Of a stretch of 64,000 nt of DNA, positions 31,684-44,839 are shown piece by piece. Within the stretch, counting starts at the first letter, position 1. Each line of letters opens with the position of its first letter. This DNA comes from Reinekea marina (GTDB taxonomy: Bacteria > Pseudomonadota > Gammaproteobacteria > Pseudomonadales > Natronospirillaceae): positions 2,034,501 to 2,098,500 of the forward strand of contig NZ_JAUFQI010000001.1 in assembly GCF_030409715.1 (NCBI RefSeq), read 5' to 3'. Position numbers and translations under genes: made by a program. The notes beneath the pieces were generated by a model, which was not told the DNA's origin, did no database searches, and worked only from the letters and a program-made list of their open reading frames with translations.

Positions 31684-32292
31684 CTATCGCGTCGCTAGTT
31701 TTTGATACTGGTTGTAGTATCCCACCACTTTAGCAACGTAATTTTGAGTTTCTGGGAAGGGTGGAATACCCTTATACCGTCTGACAGCGCCTTCCCCTGC
31801 GTTGTAGGCCGCTAAAGCCAGTCGAGTATTGTTGTACTTTCGAAGCAAGTACCGAAGGTGCTTTGTTCCTGCATAGATATTTTCTTTTGGATCATAGATA
31901 TTTTTAACATTGTAAATCGCTGCGGTAGAGGGCATTAATTGCATTAACCCAATTGCGCCTTTGTGAGATTTAGCTTGAATGTTAAATGCCGATTCTTGTT
32001 TGATGACAGCCTTTATAAGCTCTGAGTCTATACCGTATAAGTAGGCTGCATTGTTAATGTGCTTTTCAATGAGAGCTCTATTCTTTTCATTATCTTGATA
32101 GCGTAACGCAGTACCAGCTGTGTTCGCATTTAACCGGTTATTTTCAAGTTCGTAACCTGTTAGATTTATCGGTCGATCGGTTACTATGCGTTCGCCAGTG
32201 GGTGATATATAAATGAATAGATTGCTGGCAAATAAGCAAGGAGCCGCAAGAACAGCGGCTATTGCGATACTAAATTCAAATATCTTCTTCAA
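31684..32292 (-). CDS. Lytic transglycosylase (SLT domain) with N-terminal DUF4124-like segment
   Basis: The enzyme cleaves peptidoglycan to 1,6-anhydromuropeptides. I start it at the TTG at 32292, preceded by GGGAG at nine bases, which gives 202 residues with a signal peptide ([18 protein letters not shown], then CLFA). The next segment [17 protein letters not shown] resembles DUF4124. The SLT domain carries the catalytic glutamate in [10 protein letters not shown], followed by [13 protein letters not shown] and [16 protein letters not shown]. Longer readings from 32376 lie inside roxA. Its first 17 bases overlap the roxA end, so the two are translationally coupled. Confidence 0.85.
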   Translation of the reverse strand: MKKIFEFSIAIAAVLAAPCLFASNLFIYISPTGERIVTDRPINLTGYELENNRLNANTAGTALRYQDNEKNRALIEKHINNAAYLYGIDSELIKAVIKQESAFNIQAKSHKGAIGLMQLMPSTAAIYNVKNIYDPKENIYAGTKHLRYLLRKYNNTRLALAAYNAGEGAVRRYKGIPPFPETQNYVAKVVGYYNQYQKLATR

Positions 32293-33409
32293 AGTAAAAA
32301 GCTCCCAAATTAACGAGAGTGCAAAAAACACTCGGTAAATGCTTGTCTTTGGTGGCCAATACTGTGCTGTATTCAAATGCTTGGCTGCTATCTATTATTT
32401 GACTCACCAGTGCAGGGCAAGGTTCAAGCTCATTGCCATCGACCAGTAAGCGGTTTTCGTAGTAAGCAAAACGGCTAGCTGAGTTTTTTATGAGTGCGTG
32501 TGATTGCCAGTGCTCCATAAATCGATCAAAATTCCAATCACCACTGTTTACCGCCGTATCATCGTATTTAGGTTCGGTCATGTATTGGCCGAGCCAGTTA
32601 GAAATCAGTGATTTATCGTTACTGATTTCTCTAATAATTGACTGGATTCTTTGTATATCCGATTCTTTAATTTCACTTGAGGCGCTTTGTCTATTCTCGA
32701 TTCCAGCGTCACTGTAACGTTGAAAATCGTTTAAGTGGTCGGATAAAAAATGGCCAAAATCTATCATGACTTCGGCTTTTGAAGGCGCCCTAAAGCCAAC
32801 AGAATAAGTAATGCTATTCTCTACTGAAGTGCCCCAGTGTGCCAGAGCCGGAGGAAGATAAAGCATATCGCCTGGCTCTAACACCCAGGACTCCTGTTCT
32901 TCAAATGTAGATAGAACTTTGACAGGTAAATTTTCAATTAATTCACTTTCATCGTTACATAATTGTCCGATCTTCCATTCACGTCGGCCTTCACCTTGAA
33001 TAAGAAAGACATCGTATTGATCAAAGTGAGGTCCAACGCCACCACCTTTCGTTGCAAAGCTCACCATAATGTCGTCAATACGCCATGAAGGTAAAAAAGA
33101 GAAGGCGTTGCGCAAAGACTCCATGTCATCATCCCAGTGGTCTACCGCTTGAACCAACAGCGTCCAGTCTTCTTCCCCTAAATTGGACCATATATCATCA
33201 TCAAAAGGACCATTCTTCAGTGACCATTTCTCGCTGGCTCGATCCAAGCTGATGATTCGAGACTCAACCTTCGGCTCTGTCGCTAACCCTGCTAAATCAT
33301 CACCCGACAATAAAGTTTCGGCTTCTGGTAACGCCCCGCGAATAAGCACAGGGCATTGTTGCCAATAGTTTTTAAGAAAGTCGTCAATATCGAAATTTTG
33401 CAATGTCAC
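32276..33409 (-). CDS. roxA: Ribosomal protein uL16 arginine hydroxylase RoxA (YcfD family)
   Basis: The 377-residue protein matches the JmjC/cupin ribosomal oxygenases, which hydroxylate an arginine of ribosomal protein uL16 using iron and 2-oxoglutarate. Metal ligands appear as His and Asp in [13 protein letters not shown] and as His in [12 protein letters not shown]. The N-terminal [18 protein letters not shown] and the long C-terminal winged-helix part fit E. coli YcfD (373 residues). It is followed by an overlapping lytic transglycosylase and preceded by purB. Confidence 0.88.
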   Translation of the reverse strand: MTLQNFDIDDFLKNYWQQCPVLIRGALPEAETLLSGDDLAGLATEPKVESRIISLDRASEKWSLKNGPFDDDIWSNLGEEDWTLLVQAVDHWDDDMESLRNAFSFLPSWRIDDIMVSFATKGGGVGPHFDQYDVFLIQGEGRREWKIGQLCNDESELIENLPVKVLSTFEEQESWVLEPGDMLYLPPALAHWGTSVENSITYSVGFRAPSKAEVMIDFGHFLSDHLNDFQRYSDAGIENRQSASSEIKESDIQRIQSIIREISNDKSLISNWLGQYMTEPKYDDTAVNSGDWNFDRFMEHWQSHALIKNSASRFAYYENRLLVDGNELEPCPALVSQIIDSSQAFEYSTVLATKDKHLPSVFCTLVNLGAFYFEEDI

Positions 33410-33528
33410 GATGAATGCCTATTCAATAGATTAAGTTAATATTAGCAGTCTTTGAGTACTTGTGCGGATAGAGCGAAAAGAAGTGAGTTCCCCTGCGCTA
33501 GGCTAACGCCTACGCAGAGGTTAAACGG

Positions 33529-34899
<1,371 letters not shown>

Positions 34900-34964
34900 T
34901 TAGTTTGCCTTGCGAAGGTAAATGTAGACTTTAAAAGCGCGGCGATTATACCGAAAATTATGAA

Positions 34965-35591
34965 TTAGGCCAGTTGAGAAAGGGCGTTAACAGCACGTTG
35001 TAATCTTGCTCGGCTGGTTAAGAAATGCCATCTTCGTCCACCAGAGTGTCGCCATAATAGCGCGCATCGAACGCCATAAAGCAATAAGGTTCGAACTTGA
35101 TCGGCTACTTTAGAGTCTTTTAGGTGGTTTGGGTTGCCGGTAACACGGATTCGAAAATTTAACTTGCTTACACTGTTTTGGTAGCAAGAGGCCGTCGATG
35201 CAAGAATAGACTCATGCAAATAATCATTAAAGTAAGCTTGCTGGTCTACCGCTCTGTCTAAACCATTGGCTAATTCAGACATAAGTTCTTTACGTTTAGA
35301 GAGCTTTCCTTGAACGGTCACAATAGACATGGCGTATTGAAGTACTTCTTTGTTAATGCCTTGGCCGTTTTTAGACAGAGCATTGTTCAATTGCTCAGAC
35401 CCATTTTGAAATAGGGCATAGTCAGGAAACAGTTCTTCATAAGAGCCTGGGTTTAAAGTCAAAATTGTTTTAACGGCATGTTCGAGAAGGTCCTTATTGA
35501 TTTGACCGTCTTTTGCGATTTTGTCGACTAAATAAGCTGCTTGAAAGACACCTGACAATGCAAGCGCTTGGTGTTTGTCGTTTGTTGACAT
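34965..35591 (-). CDS. hflD: HflD homologue, lysogenisation regulator family
   Basis: The 208-residue helical protein matches HflD, a membrane-associated protein known in E. coli to affect phage lambda CII stability; its cellular role in uninfected cells is unclear. The N-terminal ALSGVFQAAYLVDKIAKDG and the C-terminal RTLLLYGVRCALLWRHSGGRRW, ended by FLTSRARL, are the conserved parts. It sits in its usual place between mnmA and purB. Confidence 0.92.
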   Translation of the reverse strand: MSTNDKHQALALSGVFQAAYLVDKIAKDGQINKDLLEHAVKTILTLNPGSYEELFPDYALFQNGSEQLNNALSKNGQGINKEVLQYAMSIVTVQGKLSKRKELMSELANGLDRAVDQQAYFNDYLHESILASTASCYQNSVSKLNFRIRVTGNPNHLKDSKVADQVRTLLLYGVRCALLWRHSGGRRWHFLTSRARLQRAVNALSQLA

Positions 35592-35645
35592 CTAATTAAC
35601 AATCCTCAGTTATTATTTTACAGCGATGAGCAGCGATACATGATA

Positions 35646-36740
35646 TTACTTCCAGGTAGCTTCTATAACACCACCGCCTAAGCATACCTCGCCGTCGTAA
35701 AAAACGGCCGATTGACCCGCTGTAATCGCTCTTTGCGGTTCTTCAAAGTCGACTTGAAATTGACCATTTTCTAACTTAGACAGAGTGCAAGCCTGATCCG
35801 GCTGTCTGTAGCGATGTTTACAAACAACAGTTATAGGCAGTTTAGGTTCTTTTTCATCTACCCAGTAGATATTAGAAAGGCTTAAATGGTTGGTAAAGAG
35901 GCTTTCATTGTCTGTTCCTTGAACAACAATGAGGCGATTATTCTCTAAATCTTTAGCGCTGACAAACCAAGGCGCTTCGCCGTATTTTGTACCGCCGATG
36001 CCTAAGCCTTGTCGCTGCCCAATGGTGTAGTACATAAGCCCTTGGTGCTGCCCAATAACATCGCCCGATTCAGTTTGAATGTCGCCAGGTTGTGCCGGAA
36101 TATATTGTTTCAAAAAATCGCTGAATCGTCGCTCGCCAATGAAGCATATCCCGGTGCTGTCTTTCTTTTTTGCAGTCGCCAATTGATACTTCTCTGCGAT
36201 GGCCCTGACCGCAGGCTTTTCGAGTTCACCAACAGGGAAGAGCGTTTTCTCTAATTGGGAATGACCGACAGCATGCAGAAAATACGATTGATCTTTGTTG
36301 TTGTCTAGGCCTCTTAAAAGCTGCGCTCTACCGTCTACCGTGTGGGTTCTTGTGTAATGCCCAGTGGCTATTTTATCTGCACCCAGCGCCATCGCGTAAT
36401 CTAAAAATGCTTTAAATTTTATTTCACGATTGCACAGAATATCGGGGTTCGGAGTTCGGCCCGCTTTGTACTCTTCTAGGAAGTGTTCAAAAACATTATC
36501 CCAATATTCAGAAGCAAAATTTGCCGTATGCAAGTGAATGCCGAGTTTATCCGATACCGCTTGAGCATCGGCTAAGTCTTCCTTAGCTGTACAATACTCG
36601 GTACCATCGTCTTCATCCCAGTTTTTCATGAATAAACCTTCCACTTGATAACCTGCCTCCAGCAATAATGCCGCAGTAACGGACGAATCGACTCCGCCAG
36701 ACATACCGACAATAACTTTGGTGGATGCGTTTAAGCTCAT
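35646..36740 (-). CDS. mnmA: tRNA 2-thiouridylase MnmA
   Basis: MnmA makes 2-thiouridine at position 34 of Lys, Glu and Gln tRNAs, receiving sulfur from the TusBCD-TusE relay that is also encoded in this window. The ATG at 36740 (GGAG nine bases upstream) gives 364 residues; a TTG at 36755 overlaps that ribosome-binding site and is rejected. The ATP-binding PP-loop is [11 protein letters not shown]. The catalytic cysteines are in [11 protein letters not shown] and [12 protein letters not shown]. Confidence 0.95.
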   Translation of the reverse strand: MSLNASTKVIVGMSGGVDSSVTAALLLEAGYQVEGLFMKNWDEDDGTEYCTAKEDLADAQAVSDKLGIHLHTANFASEYWDNVFEHFLEEYKAGRTPNPDILCNREIKFKAFLDYAMALGADKIATGHYTRTHTVDGRAQLLRGLDNNKDQSYFLHAVGHSQLEKTLFPVGELEKPAVRAIAEKYQLATAKKKDSTGICFIGERRFSDFLKQYIPAQPGDIQTESGDVIGQHQGLMYYTIGQRQGLGIGGTKYGEAPWFVSAKDLENNRLIVVQGTDNESLFTNHLSLSNIYWVDEKEPKLPITVVCKHRYRQPDQACTLSKLENGQFQVDFEEPQRAITAGQSAVFYDGEVCLGGGVIEATWK

Positions 36741-36885
36741 ACAATAAGGCTCCAAGTGAAGTGAAATATTCGATTAAGTTTGGTTAAATGGGTCTTGAAC
36801 TTCAGACTTCAAGCGATTTTATCACAGCATTCACAAGTCTTTTGCAATTGATGAGTGAATATTTGAATTTAACTCCTTTAAACTA

Positions 36886-36898
36886 GTGTTCAGAACAC
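36886..36898. promoter_or_regulatory. Operator-like palindrome upstream of fabV
   Basis: GTGTTC-A-GAACAC is a perfect 13-base palindrome about 60 bases before the fabV start and next to a TAAACT that could be a -10 element. It looks like a regulator site; which protein binds is unknown. Confidence 0.45.
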
Positions 36899-36956
36899 AG
36901 TAAACTCATTTCTTAAGCATTAAGAAATATTGACCCATAGAAAACAGGATTTCCAT

Positions 36957-38135
36957 ATGATCATTAAGCCTAAAGTTCGCGGATTTATCTGCACGACAGC
37001 TCACCCACAGGGATGTGCTGAAAATGTTAAAGAGCAAATCGCTTACGTTGAGCAACATAAATCTGGCAAAGAAGGGCCGAAAAACGTGTTGGTCATTGGT
37101 TGCTCAAATGGTTATGGCTTAGCATCTCGAATTACCAGTGCTTTTGGGTTCGGTGCAAATACCTTAGGGGTTATGTTCGAAAAAGAGCCTACTGAACGGC
37201 GCGCTGCCTCAGCCGGTTGGTATAATACCCGAGCGTTTGAAATAGCCGCACAAGAAAAAGGGTTGTTTGCAAAGTCACTTAATGCTGACGCCTTTTCGAA
37301 TGAAGCAAAAGAAAGCGTGATCGCTGAAATTAAAGAAAATATGGGGCAAGTCGACCTTGTTGTTTATTCTTTGGGCGCTCCTCGGCGTAAAGACCCTAAC
37401 TCAGGCGAAGTTTACTCTTCAACCTTGAAGCCGATCGGAGAAGCCGTAACTCGTAAGAATCTCAATACTGATACAAGAGTCGTATCTGACCTCACTCTAG
37501 AGCCAGCTTCCGAAGAAGAAATTGCCAATACCGTTAAAGTGATGGGCGGTGAAGACTGGGAGATGTGGATGGACGCTCTGGCACAAGCTGATGTTCTTGC
37601 ACCGGGCGTGATAACAACTTCTTATACCTATATTGGTCGCGAACTAACTTGGCCAATTTATGGCGGAGCAACCATTGGTAAAGCAAAAGAAGATTTAGAT
37701 CGAGCGGCAAAAGCCATCTCTAAAAAACTAGAAGCAGAAAAGGGCGGTAAGGCCTATGTTTCTGTTTTGAAAGCGCTTGTTACTCAGTCTAGCTCGGCCA
37801 TTCCTGTTATGCCGTTGTATATTTCAGCGCTTTATAAAGTTATGAAGGAGAATGGCACCCACGAAGGCTGTATTGAGCAGATTTTCGGGCTGCTGGATGA
37901 TCAGCTCTACGGTCAGAGTGAATTGAATTTAGACGATGTTGGTCGAATTCGAATGGAAGACAACGAGCTGAAAGATGATGTGCAACAAAAAGTTGCCGAA
38001 ATATGGGCTCAAGTAAATACGGAGAATCTTGACGAAATTACCGATTTTTCGGGTTATCAGGCTGAGTTTTTCCGTTTGTTCGGCTTTGGTTTTGATTCGG
38101 TCGACTACGATGCCGACGTTGATCCGGTCGTTTAG
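36957..38135 (+). CDS. fabV: Trans-2-enoyl-ACP/CoA reductase FabV
   Basis: FabV is the triclosan-insensitive NADH-dependent enoyl reductase that finishes each fatty acid elongation cycle. From the ATG at 36957 (AGGA at 36946) it has 392 residues starting MIIKPKVRGFICTTAHPQGC. The NAD-binding GCSNGYGLASRI and the active-site YIGRELTWPIYGGATIGKAK (Tyr-x8-Lys type) are present. The conserved C-terminus FFRLFGFGFDSVDYDADVDP is intact, although its coding bases are overlapped by the tail of rluE on the other strand. Confidence 0.95.
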   Translation: MIIKPKVRGFICTTAHPQGCAENVKEQIAYVEQHKSGKEGPKNVLVIGCSNGYGLASRITSAFGFGANTLGVMFEKEPTERRAASAGWYNTRAFEIAAQEKGLFAKSLNADAFSNEAKESVIAEIKENMGQVDLVVYSLGAPRRKDPNSGEVYSSTLKPIGEAVTRKNLNTDTRVVSDLTLEPASEEEIANTVKVMGGEDWEMWMDALAQADVLAPGVITTSYTYIGRELTWPIYGGATIGKAKEDLDRAAKAISKKLEAEKGGKAYVSVLKALVTQSSSAIPVMPLYISALYKVMKENGTHEGCIEQIFGLLDDQLYGQSELNLDDVGRIRMEDNELKDDVQQKVAEIWAQVNTENLDEITDFSGYQAEFFRLFGFGFDSVDYDADVDPVV

Positions 38136-38754
38136 GTGGCTTTTTAGACGTGAAAGCAGTCTTAGGGCTGCTTTTTTTAGCTTTCCACTTTATACCGTTA
38201 TCTGATAATAATTGTTTGTCGATTATTCGACTTTCGCCGGGCTTTAGGTCATCCAATCTCAATTTACCTATCGAAAAGCGAACTAACCTGAGCGTTGGGT
38301 GCCCAACTGCTGCAGTCATTCTTCTAACTTGCCTGTTTTTACCTTCTGTAATGGTAAGTTTGATCCAAGAGGTGGGTATATTTTTTCGCTCACGAATCGG
38401 TGGATTACGCTCCCAAAGCCAAATTGGCTCATCTACAATCATAGCTTCGCAAGGCTTTGTTATGCCATCTTTAAGCTCTAAACCGCTTTGTAGTTGAAGG
38501 AGACTCTCGTCTGAGGGTAGTCCTTCTACTTGCGCATAGTAGGTTTTAGGGACTTTATGTTTTGGATCCATCATGGCGTGCGTTAGTGCACCGTCGTCAG
38601 TCAGCAACAGTAAACCTTCAGAATCATAATCGAGTCTACCAGCGCTGTAGATGCCGGGCGTTGAGATGTACTTTGCTAGCGTCTCTCGGCCTTCAGAGTC
38701 GGTAAATTGGGTCAGCACTTGGAAAGGTTTGTTAAGCAGTAAATATGTCGGCAC
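38038..38754 (-). CDS. rluE: 23S rRNA pseudouridine synthase RluE-like, with basic C-terminal tail
   Basis: The RsuA/RluE family core spans about 190 of the 238 residues. The catalytic aspartate is in YSAGRLDYDSEGLLLLTDDG, with later GKNRQVRRMTAAVGHPTLRL. The small size without an S4 domain fits RluE, which modifies U2457 of 23S rRNA in E. coli. The last 45 or so residues are Lys/Arg/Pro/Gln-rich and not part of the fold. About 98 bases of this tail run antisense through the 3' end of fabV. Confidence 0.88.
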   Translation of the reverse strand: MPTYLLLNKPFQVLTQFTDSEGRETLAKYISTPGIYSAGRLDYDSEGLLLLTDDGALTHAMMDPKHKVPKTYYAQVEGLPSDESLLQLQSGLELKDGITKPCEAMIVDEPIWLWERNPPIRERKNIPTSWIKLTITEGKNRQVRRMTAAVGHPTLRLVRFSIGKLRLDDLKPGESRIIDKQLLSDNGIKWKAKKSSPKTAFTSKKPPKRPDQRRHRSRPNQNQSRTNGKTQPDNPKNR

Positions 38755-38843
38755 GCCGGTCTCTTTTTATGGGAAATCATGAACGTATACGGAAAAGTAA
38801 TGCAAATATCATACTTCAGTTGAATTACTTTCAATTGAACAAC

Positions 38844-38852
38844 TGATATAAT
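38844..38852 (+). promoter_or_regulatory. Extended -10 promoter element of icd
   Basis: TGATATAAT combines the TGn extension with a perfect TATAAT. No good -35 hexamer sits at 17 bases (the best is TTACTT at 16), as is usual for extended -10 promoters. The leader to the icd ATG would be about 80 bases. Confidence 0.55.
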
Positions 38853-38880
38853 GCGTCGCGAAAATTATAAGCGTTCTTAG

Positions 38881-41169
<2,289 letters not shown>

Positions 41170-41188
41170 AGTTTTTAGCTTTAAAAAA

Positions 41189-41214
41189 AAGCCCGGCTAT
41201 TGCCGGGCTTTTTT
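41189..41214. terminator. Bidirectional terminator between icd and cspD
   Basis: AAGCCCGGC, loop TATT and GCCGGGCTT have A8 upstream and T6 downstream, serving both convergent genes. Confidence 0.9.
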
Positions 41215-41225
41215 ATATAATTTGG

Positions 41226-41489
41226 TCAAGAAGGCTCTTTAACTTCCTCGGCAGGTACATGCGCTGTTTCAGTGCTTTGCTCAGCGCCGATTAGCTGAAT
41301 ATTTACAGCGTGAATTCCTCGGTCTGATTTCACTGTTTCAAACTCGACATCTTGTCCAGCTTTAAGCGTTTTATAACCTTCCATTTGGATAGTCGAAAAA
41401 TGAGCAAATAAATCTTCTTTATGCTCATCGCAGACGATGAAACCAAACCCTTTGGCATTATTGAACCATTTTACTTTCCCTACTGGCAT
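41226..41489 (-). CDS. cspD: Cold-shock domain protein, CspD-like
   Basis: From the ATG at 41489 (AGGGG upstream) the protein has 87 residues beginning [18 protein letters not shown]. The RNP1 motif is KGFGFI and the RNP2-like segment is DLFAHFSTI. An acidic C-terminal tail follows the OB fold (about residues 70-87). Length, tail and position next to clpSA point to CspD, an inhibitor of replication in stationary phase in E. coli, rather than to a cold-induced CspA. It is divergent from clpS across a 278-base gap. Confidence 0.88.
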   Translation of the reverse strand: MPVGKVKWFNNAKGFGFIVCDEHKEDLFAHFSTIQMEGYKTLKAGQDVEFETVKSDRGIHAVNIQLIGAEQSTETAHVPAEEVKEPS

Positions 41490-41583
41490 AGCGGACCCCT
41501 TACGATACTGAATGTAAAAGTCACTGCCGACATCGTACAACTACAACCGAATCGTCAACAAACTTCGTTAGTTAACCGCGATT

Positions 41584-41605
41584 TAACTGAACACCCGTTC
41601 AGTTA
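41584..41605. promoter_or_regulatory. Inverted repeat in the cspD-clpS intergenic region
   Basis: TAACTGAAC and GTTCAGTTA are perfect nine-base arms with spacer ACCC. The site is about 95 bases before cspD and 160 before clpS. It resembles a TetR-type operator or a 5' leader hairpin. The rest of 41490-41767 shows no gene. Confidence 0.5.
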
Positions 41606-41767
41606 GTGAGCGATTAATTTAAGAAACCTTATACAATACCGTTGAAAGTTTGAAGTCAACCCCAATTTAACGACTTATGACGGAGTACACGTTACAATTG
41701 TAGATTGGATCAAAATAATGCTGTTTTAATTGAATGGCTCGGTTTCTTTAGCTAGGTTTACTAAACA

Positions 41768-42169
41768 ATGTTCAAAAATAGAAAGACAATGAATTCAGCA
41801 ACGGTACAGCCTTCTGGCCTAGAATTTGTAACAAAGTTATCAGGTGACAATAATCCATCATTTGATGATGAGGGCTCAATCGCTGTGCAGCATTCTGAGC
41901 CTGAAACCAAACAACCGTCACTTTATCGGGTTGTTTTACTAAATGACGACTATACTCCAATGGAGTTTGTGGTATTAATTCTCGAACAGTTCTTCCAAAT
42001 GAATCGAGAAAAAGCCACTCAAGTTATGTTAGCCGTACATACTCAAGGCAAAGGTGTATGTGGGGTCTATACTAAAGACATTGCCGAAACAAAAGCAGCT
42101 CTTGTTAATGATTTTGCGCGTGAAAGCCAGCACCCGCTGCTGTGTGAGGTTGAACGCTTAGACGACTAA
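41768..42169 (+). CDS. clpS: ClpS, adaptor for ClpAP (N-degron recognition)
   Basis: ClpS hands proteins with Leu, Phe, Tyr or Trp at the N-terminus to ClpAP. The core is clear: [17 protein letters not shown] contains the binding-pocket residues, followed by [17 protein letters not shown] and the end CEVERL. At 133 residues it is longer than usual because of an N-terminal extension of about 35 residues; translation could instead start at the ATG at 41789. It lies 26 bases before clpA. Confidence 0.93.
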   Translation: MFKNRKTMNSATVQPSGLEFVTKLSGDNNPSFDDEGSIAVQHSEPETKQPSLYRVVLLNDDYTPMEFVVLILEQFFQMNREKATQVMLAVHTQGKGVCGVYTKDIAETKAALVNDFARESQHPLLCEVERLDD

Positions 42170-42195
42170 GCAATCGTTGAGGAAAGGTGATTACC

Positions 42196-44463
42196 ATGTT
42201 AAGTAAAGATTTAGAGTTGACCCTCAACAGTGCCTTTAAAGAGGCACGTGCAAAACGTCATGAATTTATGACGGTTGAGCACCTGCTGCTTGCGCTGTTA
42301 GATAATCATGCTGCAGCAGATGTGTTAAGTGCTTGTGCTGCAGATATACCGCAATTAAGGCGAGATTTAGTTGAATTTATAGATTCAACGACGCCGCTGA
42401 TTCCTAAAGAAGATGAAGAGCGGGAAACTCAGCCAACCCTGGGCTTTCAACGTGTATTGCAGCGTGCTGTTTTTCATGTGCAGTCATCGGGCAAAAAAGA
42501 AGTAACCGGGGCCAATGTATTAGTGGCTATTTTTAGCGAGCAAGAGAGTCAAGCGGTTTACTTTTTGAAACAGCAAAGTGTGTCTCGCATTGATGTCGTT
42601 AATTACATTGCTCATGGTATTAGTAAAGTTCAATCAGATGAAATGGGCAGCCAAGACTTTAATACCGAGCAGCAAGGCGAAGAGGGCGGCGCTGAAGGCT
42701 CAGCTAACCCTCTGGATAGTTTTGCCTCGAACCTGAATGAAGTGGCCGCCAGCGGGCGTATCGATCCTCTGGTCGGGCGCGACTATGAAGTGGATCGTGT
42801 CGTTCAAATTTTATCACGCCGCCGTAAAAACAACCCATTATTAGTTGGTGAAACCGGTGTCGGTAAAACGGCCATAGCGGAAGGCTTGGCCAAACGAATT
42901 ATTGATAAAGATGTGCCCGACATAATGCTCGATGCGCAAGTTTACTCTCTCGATTTAGGCGCTCTGCTTGCAGGCACTAAATACCGTGGAGATTTCGAAA
43001 AGCGATTAAAAGCGTTATTGGCCGAATTGAAAAAACGAGAAAAGTCGATTCTGTTTATCGATGAAATTCACACCATTATTGGAGCTGGCGCTGCCTCCGG
43101 TGGGGTTATGGATGCCTCCAATTTACTAAAGCCCATGTTAAGTTCCGGAGAGCTCCGTTGTATGGGCTCTACAACTTACCAAGAATTTAGAGGTGTTTTT
43201 GAGAAAGATTCGGCATTGGCTCGTCGCTTTCAAAAAATAGACGTTAATGAACCTTCTGTCGTTGAAACCTATAAAATTTTAAAGGGTTTGAAATCTCGTT
43301 TTGAAGATCACCATCACTTACGTTACACCGATGGAGCATTGAGAGCGGCCGCTGAATTAGCCGACAGGTACATAACTGATCGTCACTTGCCAGATAAGGC
43401 GATTGATGTCATTGATGAAGCCGGCGCAGCAGAGCGATTAAAGTCTGTTAGTAAGCGTAAAAAATCGATTGGCGTCGTCGATGTTGAGAAGGTCGTTGCT
43501 TCTATAGCTCGCATACCAGCCAAATCAGTGAATAAAGACGATAAAACAATGCTGTCGAATTTAGAGCGCAATTTAAAAATGACAGTATTCGGCCAAGATG
43601 ATGCAATTGAAAACATATCAGCGGCGATAAAACTTTCTAGAGCTGGGTTAAAGTCGGTCGATAAACCTATTGGCTCTTTCTTGTTTTCTGGCCCGACCGG
43701 TGTCGGTAAAACCGAAGTGACGAAGCAATTGGCTGAATCTCTTGGAATTGAACTGATTCGTTTTGATATGTCTGAGTATATGGAGCGCCACACTGCGTCT
43801 CGTTTGATTGGTGCGCCTCCAGGGTATGTTGGATTCGACCAGGGTGGACTATTAACCGACGGAGTAAATAGGCATCCACACTGTGTGCTGTTACTCGATG
43901 AGATCGAAAAAGCGCATCCAGATGTTTTTAACTTACTGCTTCAAATTATGGATCACGGCACGTTAACCGACAGTAACGGTCGTAAGACTGATTTTAGGAA
44001 TGTGATTTTAATCCTAACCAGTAACGCGGGCGCTCAAGAAATGGGTCGTCGCTCGGTAGGTTTCACAACTCAAGATAACAGCACCGATGGAATGGAAGTT
44101 ATCAATCGAACGTTCACACCTGAGTTTAGAAACCGTTTAGACGGCATTGTGCAGTTTAAACCGCTTACACAAGATGTAGTGCTCAGTGTGGTTGATAAGT
44201 TCTTGGTTGAGTTGCAGGCTCAGTTAGACGATAAACGTGTGCAGCTTGATATTGATCAGAGTGCCCGCGATTGGTTGGCCGTTGAAGGGTATGACCCTGC
44301 AATGGGCGCGCGTCCAATGGCTCGCTTGATTCAAGAGAAAATTAAGCGTCCACTGGCTGATCTCATTTTGTTCGGCTCGTTAGCGCAAGGTGGAACAGCT
44401 AAGATTACCATTGTAGATGGTGAGCTCAGCTTGATTTGCGAAGACGAACTAACGGAAGCTTAA
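42196..44463 (+). CDS. clpA: ClpA, ATPase subunit of ClpAP protease
   Basis: ClpA unfolds substrates for ClpP. From the ATG at 42196 (GAGGAAAGG upstream) it has 755 residues. Two N-terminal Clp repeats ([20 protein letters not shown] onward) are followed by two AAA+ modules. Walker A motifs are [14 protein letters not shown] and [14 protein letters not shown]; Walker B motifs are [10 protein letters not shown] and [11 protein letters not shown]. The absence of a long middle coiled coil distinguishes it from ClpB. A terminator follows. Confidence 0.96.
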   Translation: MLSKDLELTLNSAFKEARAKRHEFMTVEHLLLALLDNHAAADVLSACAADIPQLRRDLVEFIDSTTPLIPKEDEERETQPTLGFQRVLQRAVFHVQSSGKKEVTGANVLVAIFSEQESQAVYFLKQQSVSRIDVVNYIAHGISKVQSDEMGSQDFNTEQQGEEGGAEGSANPLDSFASNLNEVAASGRIDPLVGRDYEVDRVVQILSRRRKNNPLLVGETGVGKTAIAEGLAKRIIDKDVPDIMLDAQVYSLDLGALLAGTKYRGDFEKRLKALLAELKKREKSILFIDEIHTIIGAGAASGGVMDASNLLKPMLSSGELRCMGSTTYQEFRGVFEKDSALARRFQKIDVNEPSVVETYKILKGLKSRFEDHHHLRYTDGALRAAAELADRYITDRHLPDKAIDVIDEAGAAERLKSVSKRKKSIGVVDVEKVVASIARIPAKSVNKDDKTMLSNLERNLKMTVFGQDDAIENISAAIKLSRAGLKSVDKPIGSFLFSGPTGVGKTEVTKQLAESLGIELIRFDMSEYMERHTASRLIGAPPGYVGFDQGGLLTDGVNRHPHCVLLLDEIEKAHPDVFNLLLQIMDHGTLTDSNGRKTDFRNVILILTSNAGAQEMGRRSVGFTTQDNSTDGMEVINRTFTPEFRNRLDGIVQFKPLTQDVVLSVVDKFLVELQAQLDDKRVQLDIDQSARDWLAVEGYDPAMGARPMARLIQEKIKRPLADLILFGSLAQGGTAKITIVDGELSLICEDELTEA

Positions 44464-44481
44464 CGGCTTTCGTTTAAACAC

Positions 44482-44511
44482 AAAAAAAGCACCTTTTCGG
44501 TGCTTTTTTTT
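44482..44511. terminator. Bidirectional terminator between clpA and infA
   Basis: AAAAAAAGCACC, loop TTTTC and GGTGCTTTTTTTT form a stem with A and T tracts on opposite sides, fitting both convergent genes. Confidence 0.9.
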
Positions 44512-44527
44512 GGGTTTGCAGAAGAGA

Positions 44528-44746
44528 CTAGCGAGCGCGGTAAACAATGCGGCCTTTTGTTAGGTCGTAAGGTGTTAATTCAACCTTAACTTTGTCTCCA
44601 GTTAAAATACGAATATAGTTTTTACGCATTTTACCGGATATATGAGCCGTAACAACGTGCCCATTCTCTAATTTAACGCGGAACATAGTATTTGGAAGGG
44701 TGTCTAAGATTTCACCTTCCATTTCAATTACATCTTCTTTTGCCAT
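44528..44746 (-). CDS. infA: Translation initiation factor IF-1
   Basis: IF-1 binds the ribosomal A site during initiation. The ATG at 44746 gives exactly 72 residues beginning [19 protein letters not shown], the standard form, with the S1/OB-fold segment [21 protein letters not shown] longer frame upstream adds 21 unrelated residues and is rejected. AAAGGG is the ribosome-binding site. It lies downstream of aat-bpt as in pseudomonads. Confidence 0.97.
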   Translation of the reverse strand: MAKEDVIEMEGEILDTLPNTMFRVKLENGHVVTAHISGKMRKNYIRILTGDKVKVELTPYDLTKGRIVYRAR

Positions 44747-44839
44747 ATTGCCCTTTGCAGACCTTTGATAATTTAGGAACGGCGCGAATTCTGCCTGAAA
44801 AACCTCCAATTAGCAAAAATTTATTGCAAATAAACTAGG

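Noticed and set aside
43383..43793. 136-codon minus-strand frame inside clpA
   Set aside because: Antisense to the AAA+ module; low-complexity Ser/Thr-rich product.
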